From the NCBI RefSeq assembly GCF_042684265.1, contig NZ_JBHULB010000007.1:558001-622000 (forward strand): DNA of 64,000 nt, given 5' to 3'. Each line of letters starts with the position of its first letter. The stretch's first letter is position 1. Position numbers and translations under genes: made by a program. Positions 16,870 to 26,500 of this stretch are shown here, piece after piece. This DNA is from Croceitalea marina (GTDB lineage Bacteria; Bacteroidota; Bacteroidia; Flavobacteriales; Flavobacteriaceae). The notes under the pieces were generated by a model. The model was given only the letters and a program-made list of their open reading frames with translations. It did no database searches and had not been told where the DNA came from.

Positions 16870-19110
16870 CTAAAACCAGTACCCAATGCTAAAAAGGACT
16901 TCGCTCTCATTCCGTTGTGGCGACCATGAATAATAAATCTGCAAAGGGCCGAGGAAAGATTCGAACCCATAACCGATGCCATAACCTGAAAAATTAGGTT
17001 CTGTAAACCACTCTCCCGTTCTGAATAGGTCATCATCTACATTTGCAACGTTGGCGGTAAAAAGTGCATGATTTTTTGGAGCGAATTCGTAATCCAACCT
17101 GGCGTAAGCCTTTACGAAACTATTGCCCGGGAGTGATAAAAAATCATACCCGAAAAAGGGAATAAAGTTGTGAGTTGGTTCACTGCCAAATCCTCCTAAA
17201 ATAAAATCGAAAGAAGATACATTCGAAGTCCCTAACTTAAAGCCACCCTCAGTTTCAATATTTAAGGTCAAATTTTTGAGCCATGTAAATGCCCCTCCCA
17301 TACGTGCCTTGGTTATCGAAAAATCCTTAAAATTATTATTAAAATCAGAAGAAAGTATGTAGTAGTGAAAATCTCCATCAAAATATAATCCTTTAGTAGG
17401 AAAGTACTTGTCATCATAAGTGTCCAGTTTTAACTTTCCGTAGGTGCTAAAATAGTTGCTGTTTTCAAAAAAAGTACGATCAGTAGGAGGAGGAACAGCT
17501 GCTAGTGCGCCTATATTATTATTTAAAGTTCTTGTACTATAGCGCAACAATTTATGTTCAAGACCAATGCTAAAAGCAAATTCTTCTTTTAAAACAGTTT
17601 GCAGATATACTTGATTGGTCAAGTCTGTTACATCAAGATTGATTTCGCTGATATTTGGGTCATCGGGCACATCAAAATTTGAACGTATAAGACCAAAATC
17701 AACCTCTTTATCAAAGTCATTAAAATTCGAATTTACCCCAAAACTCCAGTAAAACCCTTTATCTAAGTAGTACTGAAAATTGTAGCGCACATGATCGCCC
17801 AAAATAAAATCGAATGATGCCACATCATCTTTTAGCAATAGGTTTTTTCTGGTAATGTTCAATAAGGCCGCACTTTTATATAAATCATCATAATGGGCGC
17901 TCATTTTAATATACATCTTGGTGGTATTCTCTTTTAATTTCAAGATCAAATCTGTACCAAGACCATTTGAGACCAATTCGTACCGTATCGCTTTAAAATT
18001 ACCCGTTGCAGCAAGGTTATTTATTCCCTGCTTTAATTTCTCGAATGGAATTTTATCTGCAAGATTAAAACGTAGCTTTCCTTTGATATACCCTCTGGTG
18101 TATCTATTGTTGCCCTCTATAATCAATCTATTGATACTGAGGCTATCCATACTTTTTCCTATAATTCGATTTACCCGTTTCGATTGTTTTTTATCCGCCA
18201 AGGCCTTTAAATCCATCCATTTTTCTTTTGCCCCAATTTCCCCTATCTCAATAATCGTTGATCCCTTTTCAAAATCAATTACTGAAAAATCTTCGATATT
18301 GGGTTGAATATAGATGTCTGTTTCTTTCCTTTTTTTAACCATATCATTTACGGTACGGTAATTATTTATTTGCAATAAAACTTCCGTTGCCGATGATAAA
18401 GATTCTCTTTTGGCCAAAGCATCTTGCACATCGATACCAATAATAACATCTGCTCCTAGATTTTTAACCTCATCTATTGGATAGTTATTGACCACACCCC
18501 CATCTATCAATATTTTACCATCCAACTCTGTTGGTTCAAATAGAGAAGGTAATGTACCACTTGCCATTATAGCTTCAGGCAAGTAGCCACTATCTAACAA
18601 TATAGGATCGCCGGTCTCAACGTTGGTAGCGATACATAAAAAAGGGATTGGAAGTTTATTAAAATCTCTTATATCCTTTACATGGAACAATAAGCGAACA
18701 AATTCATTGTAGATATTTTGCCCTCCGGATATCGCTTCTGGAAAGGAAACTTTAAAGTTATCAAAAGGCAAACCTAGAGCATAGCGCTCAGAATCGTCCT
18801 TTTCATAAAATGATTTTGCCCCTCTCGGCACATTATCTTGAATTAGCTTTGAAAAATCAGTTGATTTAAATATCGAGTCCAATTCATTAGCCGTATAGCC
18901 CGAAGCATATAAGGCACCCACTATAGCCCCCATACTGGTACCACCAATATAATCTATCTCTACCCCAGCTTCTTCAATTATTTTTAGCGCCCCGATATGT
19001 GCTAGCCCTTTTGCACCTCCACCACTAAGTACAAGCCCAACTTTAGGTTCTTCTTGTGAGCATACCAAAGTACATACTAAAAGTAAAAGAAATGCTATCT
19101 TTTTCTTCAT
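16870..19110 (-). CDS. Patatin-like phospholipase with BamA-type barrel
   Basis: I favour ATG 19110 (MKKKIAFLLLLVCTLVCS, a good signal peptide); the ATG at 19140 would overlap uvrC by 17 nt. The 746-residue protein begins with a patatin domain: oxyanion hole SGGGAKGLAHIG, nucleophile GTSMG, catalytic DGG. A POTRA-like segment follows (LIIEGNNRYTRGYIKGKL), then a C-terminal Omp85/surface-antigen barrel ending SIGYWF. This layout matches the outer-membrane patatins of Bacteroidota, related to type Vd secreted lipases, and suggests a lipase displayed or anchored at the outer membrane. It probably shares a transcript with uvrC, 13 nt upstream. Confidence 0.92.
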   Translation of the reverse strand: MKKKIAFLLLLVCTLVCSQEEPKVGLVLSGGGAKGLAHIGALKIIEEAGVEIDYIGGTSMGAIVGALYASGYTANELDSIFKSTDFSKLIQDNVPRGAKSFYEKDDSERYALGLPFDNFKVSFPEAISGGQNIYNEFVRLLFHVKDIRDFNKLPIPFLCIATNVETGDPILLDSGYLPEAIMASGTLPSLFEPTELDGKILIDGGVVNNYPIDEVKNLGADVIIGIDVQDALAKRESLSSATEVLLQINNYRTVNDMVKKRKETDIYIQPNIEDFSVIDFEKGSTIIEIGEIGAKEKWMDLKALADKKQSKRVNRIIGKSMDSLSINRLIIEGNNRYTRGYIKGKLRFNLADKIPFEKLKQGINNLAATGNFKAIRYELVSNGLGTDLILKLKENTTKMYIKMSAHYDDLYKSAALLNITRKNLLLKDDVASFDFILGDHVRYNFQYYLDKGFYWSFGVNSNFNDFDKEVDFGLIRSNFDVPDDPNISEINLDVTDLTNQVYLQTVLKEEFAFSIGLEHKLLRYSTRTLNNNIGALAAVPPPTDRTFFENSNYFSTYGKLKLDTYDDKYFPTKGLYFDGDFHYYILSSDFNNNFKDFSITKARMGGAFTWLKNLTLNIETEGGFKLGTSNVSSFDFILGGFGSEPTHNFIPFFGYDFLSLPGNSFVKAYARLDYEFAPKNHALFTANVANVDDDLFRTGEWFTEPNFSGYGIGYGFESFLGPLQIYYSWSPQRNESEVLFSIGYWF

Positions 19111-19123
19111 TCGAATTCCATTC

Positions 19124-20911
19124 TTAATGAAATGATTCATAAACTTTTTTGGCTTTGGCCATACCTATTGACTTTGCCAGATTATCTAAAGATGCTTCAC
19201 GTATTCTTTTCACCGATTTAAAACTTTTAAGCAATTGCTCAGCCGTTTTCCCTCCTATACCTTCAATCTTTTCCAGCTCTGAATTAATGGCTACTTTACT
19301 TCGCTTATTTCTGTGAAAAGAAATACCAAAACGGTGCGCCTCATTACGGAGTTGTTGGATAATTTTTAGCGTTTCGGATTTTTTATCTAGGTATAGAGGA
19401 ATCGGGTCTTCAGGAAAATAGATTTCTTCCAATCGCTTGGCTATACCTATAATAGCAATTTTACCTCTTAAACCTAAAATGTCTAGGCTTTTTAGTGCTG
19501 ATGATAATTGCCCTTTACCACCGTCAATTACAATTAACTGTGGCAAATCTTGAGCCTCGTTCAACAGTCTTTTATACCTTCTAAATACGACCTCTTCCAT
19601 TGAGGCAAAATCATCCGGACCTTCGACCGTCTTTATATTATAATGGCGGTACTCTTTCTTTGCCGGCATACCTTCTCTAAAAACAACACAGGCCGCTACG
19701 GGATTAGTTCCTTGAATATTAGAGTTGTCAAAACACTCTATATGTGTTGGGGCTTCGGACAACCTTAAGTCGGACTTCATTTGTGCCATGATACGTTTGG
19801 CGTGGCGATCTGGGTCTACTATTTTTATTTGCTTAAAGCGCTCTTGCCTGAAGAATTTGGCATTTCGGGTTGATAGATCCAATAGTTTTTTCTTATCTCC
19901 TAATTTTGGGATAGTAATTTTAACATCCTTATCCACTTCAACGGCAAAAGGCAGGTACAATTCTTTAGAATCAGATTTAAAACGTTGGCGCAGTTCAACG
20001 ATGGCCAATTGCAATAACTCTTCATCTGTTTCTTCTAGTTTCTTTTTTATTTCTAGGGTGTGCGATCTTATAATTAATCCGTGAGAAACTTGTAAAAAAT
20101 TCACGTAGGCATGGGTTTCATCAGAAAAAATAGAGAAAATATCAACATTGCTAATTTTAGGATTGACAACTGTCGATTTTACCTGGTAGTTTTCCAATAC
20201 TTCTATTTTCTCTTTAATACGCTGCGCTTTTTCAAACTCCATTTCTGCTGCGAGCGTTTTCATCTGATGTTTAAAATAGAGTAATGAGCTTTTAAAGTTT
20301 CCCTTGATGATGTCTCTAATATCATCTATTTGTTTGTGATATTCGACGGCTTCTTGCAAATTTTCACACGGTGCTTTGCAATTACCCAAATGAAACTCAA
20401 GACATCGCTTGTACTTGCCAGCATTTATTTTCTCCTCCGAAAGGTCATAATTACATGTTCTTAGCGGATAAACACTTTTAATCAGATCCAAAAGTGTCTT
20501 TACCGTCTTCATACTCGTGTACGGACCAAAATATTCCGACCCATCCTTAATCAACTTTCTGGTTGGAAATATCCGAGGGAAACGCTCATTTTTTATACAA
20601 ATCCAGGGGTAAGACTTATCGTCTTTAAGCAGCACATTATACCTAGGTTGGTATTTTTTAATAAAATTATTTTCAAGTAGTAATGCATCTGATTCGGTAG
20701 CTACTACAATATGTTTGATAGACCTTATTTTTTTTACCAATACCCGCGTCTTTCCATATTCGTGGTTTTTGGTAAAGTATGATGACACCCGTTTCTTGAG
20801 ATTTTTGGCCTTACCCACATAAATAATAGTATCGGATTCATCGTAAAACTGATAAACACCGGGGCTATTGGGCAACGAACTTATTTGAACTTCAATCGGT
20901 AAATGTACCAT
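19124..20911 (-). CDS. uvrC: Excinuclease ABC subunit C
   Basis: A 595-residue nucleotide-excision-repair nuclease that makes both incisions around a lesion held by UvrB. Domains in order: GIY-YIG nuclease (PGVYQFYDES, IIYVGKAKNLKKR), a Cys-containing linker, a UVR motif (about residues 200-235) for UvrB contact, an RNase H-like nuclease (IECFDNSNIQGT), and C-terminal helix-hairpin-helix motifs (IEGIGGKTAEQLL). Length is normal. uvrA and uvrB are not in the window. Confidence 0.97.
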   Translation of the reverse strand: MVHLPIEVQISSLPNSPGVYQFYDESDTIIYVGKAKNLKKRVSSYFTKNHEYGKTRVLVKKIRSIKHIVVATESDALLLENNFIKKYQPRYNVLLKDDKSYPWICIKNERFPRIFPTRKLIKDGSEYFGPYTSMKTVKTLLDLIKSVYPLRTCNYDLSEEKINAGKYKRCLEFHLGNCKAPCENLQEAVEYHKQIDDIRDIIKGNFKSSLLYFKHQMKTLAAEMEFEKAQRIKEKIEVLENYQVKSTVVNPKISNVDIFSIFSDETHAYVNFLQVSHGLIIRSHTLEIKKKLEETDEELLQLAIVELRQRFKSDSKELYLPFAVEVDKDVKITIPKLGDKKKLLDLSTRNAKFFRQERFKQIKIVDPDRHAKRIMAQMKSDLRLSEAPTHIECFDNSNIQGTNPVAACVVFREGMPAKKEYRHYNIKTVEGPDDFASMEEVVFRRYKRLLNEAQDLPQLIVIDGGKGQLSSALKSLDILGLRGKIAIIGIAKRLEEIYFPEDPIPLYLDKKSETLKIIQQLRNEAHRFGISFHRNKRSKVAINSELEKIEGIGGKTAEQLLKSFKSVKRIREASLDNLAKSIGMAKAKKVYESFH

Positions 20912-21211
20912 GTGAGCTTTAAGAAATTTAAGGTGCAGTACACTTGGTTAAATTACTACCTTTTTAAAAAAGCATGAATTGTTTTTAATTTTTTAACTCA
21001 AAAATCAATGTGAGAACCTTAGAATTATATGTGGTTTACAAAACCTAAATACATGGTATGTTGTTGTTAACTATTACATTAAACTGAAGAATTAATTTTC
21101 TTTTTCTTAAAAAAACTACAAAAAAAGTGTAATTCAACGATAAAATTGTGCAGTTCATAGGTTGTATGTAAAATTTTTCTTTATATTTAAATCAAATTAA
21201 AGTTACCCCCT
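20912..21211. other. AT-rich intergenic region
   Basis: About 300 nt between uvrC, which reads away, and the next plus-strand frame. It is very AT-rich with A/T runs and presumably holds the promoters for both directions. I see no convincing hairpin, repeat or gene in it. Confidence 0.5.
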
Positions 21212-21298
21212 ATGGAAAACTATTTAATTGTTTTAGGTATGTATCTGATTTTGATGCTTTTCTTCAAAATCTACTTTGCTGTCTCAACGAGAGAGTAG
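21212..21298 (+). CDS. Possible 28-residue single-span membrane peptide
   Basis: ATG 21212 opens a 28-codon frame, MENYLIVLGMYLILMLFFKI followed by YFAVSTRE. It is one strongly hydrophobic helix with acidic N-terminal and charged C-terminal ends, a composition that random AT-rich sequence can also produce but which fits known small membrane proteins. It lies 50 nt before the formyl-THF cyclo-ligase gene on the same strand. There is no clear ribosome-binding site, as is usual in this group. Confidence 0.4.
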   Translation: MENYLIVLGMYLILMLFFKIYFAVSTRE

Positions 21299-21347
21299 AA
21301 CTTATCTGAAACTGCCCCCAACAGTATCTTCTATTTTATGAAGTTAG

Positions 21348-21908
21348 ATGCGAAAAATTGAACTTAGAGAGGCCTACCGAAGCAAAAGAAAAAAGCTTAG
21401 TTTCGAAACCATACAAAGCCAGAGTTTAAAAATTTCCAATAATATACTCCAAATGAATATTTGGAGTTTTTTTTATTATCATGTTTTCTTGACGATTACT
21501 GAAAGTAAAGAGGTTGATACCGCTTACCTTTTAACCCTACTTCATGGTAAGGATAAAAATGTTATTATACCTAAAACAAAGGGAGAAAAGCAACTGGAGC
21601 ATTTTCTTCTTACCGACAGCACACTGCTCAAAAAAAACAAATGGAATATTCCAGAACCCGTAAATGGTATTCGTATTGATGAAAAACAACTGGAAGTTGT
21701 TTTTATTCCCCTACTTGCTTTTGATTTAAAAGGAAATAGAGTGGGATACGGAAAAGGGTTTTACGATACATTTCTCAAAAAATGTAATTCCAATGTGGTG
21801 AAAATAGGGCTATCTTTTTTTGAAGCTGAAAGGGAAATCGAAGATATTGACAAGCATGACATACCTTTAGACTACTGCGTTACACCAGAAAAAGTGTATA
21901 AATTTTAA
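21348..21908 (+). CDS. 5-formyltetrahydrofolate cyclo-ligase
   Basis: A 186-residue enzyme converting 5-formyl-THF to 5,10-methenyl-THF with ATP, returning a storage folate to one-carbon metabolism. Motifs: an N-terminal Arg/Lys-rich helix (YRSKRKKLS), FLTITESKEVDT, and the signature VFIPLLAFDLKGNRVGYGKG with FYD after it. Its stop codon overlaps that of lspA on the other strand through a shared TTAA. Confidence 0.93.
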   Translation: MRKIELREAYRSKRKKLSFETIQSQSLKISNNILQMNIWSFFYYHVFLTITESKEVDTAYLLTLLHGKDKNVIIPKTKGEKQLEHFLLTDSTLLKKNKWNIPEPVNGIRIDEKQLEVVFIPLLAFDLKGNRVGYGKGFYDTFLKKCNSNVVKIGLSFFEAEREIEDIDKHDIPLDYCVTPEKVYKF

Positions 21909-22525
21909 CTTTCTGTCTTGGCGAAAGCTCTTTTATTAAAGAAAATCAAAATTCCGACCCCAGTGCTTATCGCAGTATCGGCGATATTAAAAATAGGTTC
22001 GAAAAATCGAAAGTTTTTACCTCCGACACTTGGAACCCATTCGGGCCAAGTTGTATCAATTAAAGGAAAATATAGCATATCTACCACTTTACCATAAAAG
22101 AGATTCCCGTAGGGCTCATTAGAAAATAGCTCAGCTACTTCATTATTACTCTCATTAAACAACAATCCGTAAAAAACAGAGTCTATAATATTACCCAAGG
22201 CCCCGGCAAAAATCAAGGATACCGCAAGTATCAATACTTTGGGAGATTTCTTTTTGATGATATCAAAAAGCCAATACCCTATTCCGAAAATCGCGAATAA
22301 ACGGAATATGGTTAAAAACAATTTTCCTAATGACTCAGAAATTGGCAGAATATCACTAAGCTTTGTACCCCAAGCAGCCCCCTCGTTTTCAATAAACAAA
22401 ATTTTAAACCAGCTAAAAACCTGAACAGATTCGCCTAAAACAAAATTTGTTTTAATATATATCTTGCTTAGCTGATCTATGACCAAGATTAGAACAATAA
22501 GTAAAATAGATTTCTTTAAATTCAT
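21905..22525 (-). CDS. lspA: Lipoprotein signal peptidase (signal peptidase II)
   Basis: A 206-residue inner-membrane aspartyl protease that cuts prolipoprotein signal peptides before the lipidated cysteine. It has four membrane helices and both catalytic motifs: GNIIDSVFYG (first Asp) and FNIADTAIS (second Asp). It is longer than E. coli LspA because of an insert between the motifs, usual in Bacteroidota. The many lipoproteins in this window are its expected substrates. It ends convergently against the cyclo-ligase gene. Confidence 0.96.
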   Translation of the reverse strand: MNLKKSILLIVLILVIDQLSKIYIKTNFVLGESVQVFSWFKILFIENEGAAWGTKLSDILPISESLGKLFLTIFRLFAIFGIGYWLFDIIKKKSPKVLILAVSLIFAGALGNIIDSVFYGLLFNESNNEVAELFSNEPYGNLFYGKVVDMLYFPLIDTTWPEWVPSVGGKNFRFFEPIFNIADTAISTGVGILIFFNKRAFAKTES

Positions 22526-22558
22526 TTCTATTTGATAATTGGGGCAAAAATAGCCATA

Positions 22559-23182
22559 TTAATCGGTTTTATTTACGTAGATATCCCCTTCAACAGAGAC
22601 AAGTCTATAACTTGAATTTCCTGTGGGAATTTTTGCTAATTGCACCTTACCATAAGTACTTTCTGCCGTTATTTTTCCTTCTTTTGCAGTAATGTTAATT
22701 GTTCCTTTCTGTGTCTTCACTTCTACATTTTCAACAACATTAACCATACTGCAATCCCCTGTATCAGAACTTACTTTTAAGTATTTGTATTTCCCTGAAG
22801 CCAATACTTTACTGTTCGTGCCGTAAACATTTACATTACAGTAACTGGGAATCGTAATTTTAAGTGAAATAGAAATTACTTTATGCGCACTTAACTTATC
22901 GTTTGGGGCAACAAAATTGGGCAAAAAGTCCGCACTTACTAGTACGTTAGCGCCATCTTCTTCAATCTTTACAGCTAAATCTTTTTCATATTCCCCCTCT
23001 ATACTCGCCTCTACTTTTAACTCGCTCTCTTTAGAAGTTGCTAGCGTAACCAGATAACAATTTTTGGTGTCAACTTGTATGGACTGCTTTTCAGAATTTA
23101 TAATCGTTTTACGGATTGTTTTTTGCCCCATCAACGAATGGGTCAAAAGCAAAACTGTTATAACTACTAATAGAATCCTCAT
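22559..23182 (-). CDS. Exported DUF4097-like protein
   Basis: ATG 23182 gives MRILLVVITVLLLTHSLMGQ, a good signal peptide; the longer frame needs a TTG two codons earlier. The 207-residue protein has repeated short beta-strands in the C-terminal half (VNVYGTNSKVLASG, LKVSSDTGDCSMV, VEVKTQKGTINITA), the ladder pattern of DUF4097/adhesin-like beta-helix proteins that sit in the periplasm or at the surface. The role is unknown. It lies just past the terminator of the DksA-like gene and 33 nt before lspA, so it is probably co-transcribed with lspA. Confidence 0.75.
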   Translation of the reverse strand: MRILLVVITVLLLTHSLMGQKTIRKTIINSEKQSIQVDTKNCYLVTLATSKESELKVEASIEGEYEKDLAVKIEEDGANVLVSADFLPNFVAPNDKLSAHKVISISLKITIPSYCNVNVYGTNSKVLASGKYKYLKVSSDTGDCSMVNVVENVEVKTQKGTINITAKEGKITAESTYGKVQLAKIPTGNSSYRLVSVEGDIYVNKTD

Positions 23183-23188
23183 CAACAA

Positions 23189-23210
23189 AAAAACGCCCTA
23201 GGGCGTTTTT
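23189..23210 (-). terminator. Intrinsic terminator after the DksA-like gene
   Basis: A perfect 22-base palindrome, AAAAACGCCCT with its complement, starts 1 nt past the stop of the DksA-like gene and is followed on the minus strand by T-rich sequence. The next minus-strand start codon lies only 6 nt beyond it, so some read-through or a promoter inside the gene may be needed for the next unit. Confidence 0.8.
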
Positions 23211-23211
23211 A

Positions 23212-23595
23212 CTATTTCTGCATATTCTTAGCCTCAATGCTCAATGTCGCGTGAGGAACTAGTTTTAGGCGCTCTTTATTAATCAGCTTACCGGTTACAC
23301 GGCAAATACCATAGGTTTTGTTCTCAATTCTGAGCAAAGCGTTCTTTAAATCACGAATAAACTTCTCTTGTCTTATAGCTAATTGCGTATTAGCCTCTTT
23401 GCTCATGGTTTCAGAACCCTCTTCAAAAGCTTTAAAGGTAGGTGAAGTATCATCCGTACCGTTATTACCATCGTTCATATAGGCGCTTTTCAACAACTCT
23501 AAGTGATTCTTTGCCTTTTCTATTTTTTCTTCGATTAAGATCTTAAACTCCCCAAGGTCTTTATCTGAGTATCTAACTTTTAAATCTTGTGCCAT
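23212..23595 (-). CDS. TraR/DksA-family protein lacking the zinc cysteines
   Basis: A 127-residue protein with a long coiled-coil region (residues about 10-90) and a C-terminal DksA-like segment, YGICRVTGKLINKERL. In E. coli DksA this segment binds zinc with four cysteines; here only one cysteine is present, as in many Bacteroidota members. The family binds the secondary channel of RNA polymerase and tunes initiation, often with ppGpp. It lies 2 nt after ileS on the same strand, so translation-related genes and this transcription factor share a transcript. Confidence 0.88.
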   Translation of the reverse strand: MAQDLKVRYSDKDLGEFKILIEEKIEKAKNHLELLKSAYMNDGNNGTDDTSPTFKAFEEGSETMSKEANTQLAIRQEKFIRDLKNALLRIENKTYGICRVTGKLINKERLKLVPHATLSIEAKNMQK

Positions 23596-23597
23596 TT

Positions 23598-26500
23598 TTA
23601 GTGTTTTTGGATAAACAATTTAGTGTTCACGTCATCGAAAGCAATTTCCGTGCCCTCTTCTAAACGTTCTTCATATACTAGTTCTGCTGTTAGTGTTTCG
23701 CTCTTTAAATATGTCTCGTTAGCCGCAATGGCTTTTTCGATAAAACCATCCTTTAATATTTTTAAATCTATTTTATCGGTAACCTCAAAACCAGATTCTT
23801 TTCTTAAATTCTGAATTCTATTTACCAATTCTCTAGCAATTCCCTCATTTTTAAGACTTTCGTCAATTGTAACGTCCAAGGCGACTGTTAACGGACCAGA
23901 AGTCGCTACCAACCATCCTTCGATGTCTTGAGAGAAGATTTCTACATCAGACAACTGTAAATTAATACTTTTATTATCCAATTCCAGCGTTATTTCGCCT
24001 TCCTGCTCGATTTTTTGGATATCTTCCTTTTGTAAAGCATTGACTGCATTGGCTACGGCCTTCATTTCTTTGCCAAATTTTGGCCCCAAAACTTTAAAAT
24101 TAGGTTTTATTTGCTTTACTAGAATTCCTGATGCATCATCCATCAGTTCTATTTCCTTTACATTGACTTCTGATTTAATAAGATCTACAACTGCTTCGAT
24201 TTCGGACCGTTGCAAATCATTTAAAACAGGTACCATTATCTTTTGTAGGGGCTGACGAACTTTGATTTTCTCTTTCTGACGGATGGATAAAACTAAAGAT
24301 GAAATCTTTTGTGCCGTCTGCATTTTACTTTCTAGATTGGCATTTACCATTGTTTTATCAAAAGCCGGGAAGTTTGTCAAATGCACACTTTCAAAGCCCT
24401 CTTTACCGGTAACTACATCCAAATCTTTATACAATCTGTCCATAAAGAATGGAGCGATAGGTGCCGATAATTTTGCAACCGTTTTTAAACAGGTATACAA
24501 AGTCTGGTATGCCGAAATTTTATCATGCTGATAATCACCTTTCCAGAAACGTCTTCTGCTCAAACGTACATACCAATTGCTTAAGTTTTCTTGTACGAAG
24601 TCTGAAATAACACGTGCAGCTCTAGTTGGCTCGTAGTCATTATAGGCTTCATCCACTTTTTGAATTATGGTATTCAATTCAGACAATATCCATTGATCCA
24701 ACTCTGGTCTATCGGCCAATTCAATTTCTTTTTCGGCATAACTGAACTCGTCAATATTTGCATATAAAGAAAAGAACGAATAGGTATTATAAAGTGTGCC
24801 GAAAAACTTGCGTTTTACTTCAACGATACCGTCGATATCAAATTTTAAATTATCCCACGGATTGGCATTTGAAATCATATACCAACGCGTAGCATCCGCA
24901 CCATGTTCTGGCAAGGTTACAAACGGGTCTACCGCATTACCCAAACGTTTGGACATCTTCTTGCCTTCTTTATCCAATACAAGTCCGTTCGATACCACGT
25001 TCTTGTACGCTACAGCGTCAAAAACCATGGTGCCTATCGCATGCAAAGTATAGAACCAACCTCTAGTTTGGTCTACACCTTCCGCTATAAAATCTGCCGG
25101 AAAAGTCTCTCCTTTATCAATCAAATCCTTATTCTCAAAAGGATAATGCCATTGCGCATAGGGCATTGAACCACTATCGAACCAAACATCAATAAGGTCA
25201 GACTCGCGCTTCATAGGCTTACCAGAAGAAGAAACCAATGTTATTTGGTCTACAATGTTTTTATGTAGATCGATTTTATCATAATTGGCCTCACTCATGT
25301 CACCCACAACAAAGTCTTCAAAAATGTCTTTTTCAAGAACTCCTGCTTCTATAGCTTTTGCCATTTCGGCTTTAAGTTCTGCAACTGAACCTATCATCAG
25401 TTGGTCCGAACCATCTTCTGTACGCCAAATAGGCAATGGAATACCCCAATAGCGCGAGCGTGAAAGATTCCAGTCATTCGCATTGGCCAACCAATTGCCA
25501 AAACGGCCTTCACCAGTTGATTTTGGTTTCCAATTAATAGTTTCATTGAGTTCGAACATTCTGTCTTTAATGTCCGTCACTTTAATAAACCAAGAATCTA
25601 AGGGATAGTACAAAATAGGTTTATCAGTACGCCAGCAGTTAGGGTAACTGTGTACATACTTTTCTACCTTAAAAGCCTTGTTCTCTTCTTTTAACTTAAT
25701 GGCGATTTCTACATCGATAGATCGTTCAGGAGCTTCGCCATCATCATAATACTCGTTCTTGACATACTTACCGCCAAACTCTTTAAGTTCAGGTCTAAAC
25801 TTGCCCTGCAAATCAACGAGCGGAACCGGATTTTTACTTTCATCCAACACCAATAAAGGCGGTACTTCTGGCTCTGCCAATTTAGCCACCATAGCATCAT
25901 CGGCGCCAAAGGTTGGTGCCGTATGTACGATACCTGTACCATCTTCAGTAGTAACAAAATCGCCAGCAATCACCCGAAACGCATTTTCAGCGTTTTGGTA
26001 TGGAGAAGCATAATCTATTAACTGCTCATATCTAATTTCTAAAAGGTCTGCCCCTTTACACTCGGCAGCGATTAGATAAGGTATTTTTTTGTTTTCCATA
26101 GAATAACCAGAAAGTACCGCAACCTCGTCGGTATGCTCATACTTTCCTGTAAATTGCTTGTTTACCAAATTTTTGGCCAAGATTACATGTACCGGCTCAA
26201 AAGTATATTGATTGTATGTGGCGACTACCACATAATCAATCTTAGCTCCAACGGTCAATGCCGTATTACTTGGTAGTGTCCATGGCGTTGTCGTCCAAGC
26301 CAAGAAATGTAAATGGTCAAATCTTTTTAAGGATTCTGGCAAAGTACTTTCAACCGCTTTAAATTGAGCGGTTACTGTTGTATCCGTTACATCTTGATAC
26401 GTTCCAGGCTGATTCAGTTCATGTGAACTTAAACCAGTTCCCGCTTTTGGAGAATAAGGCTGAATGGTGTAGCCTTTATAAATTAAACCATTATCGTAAA

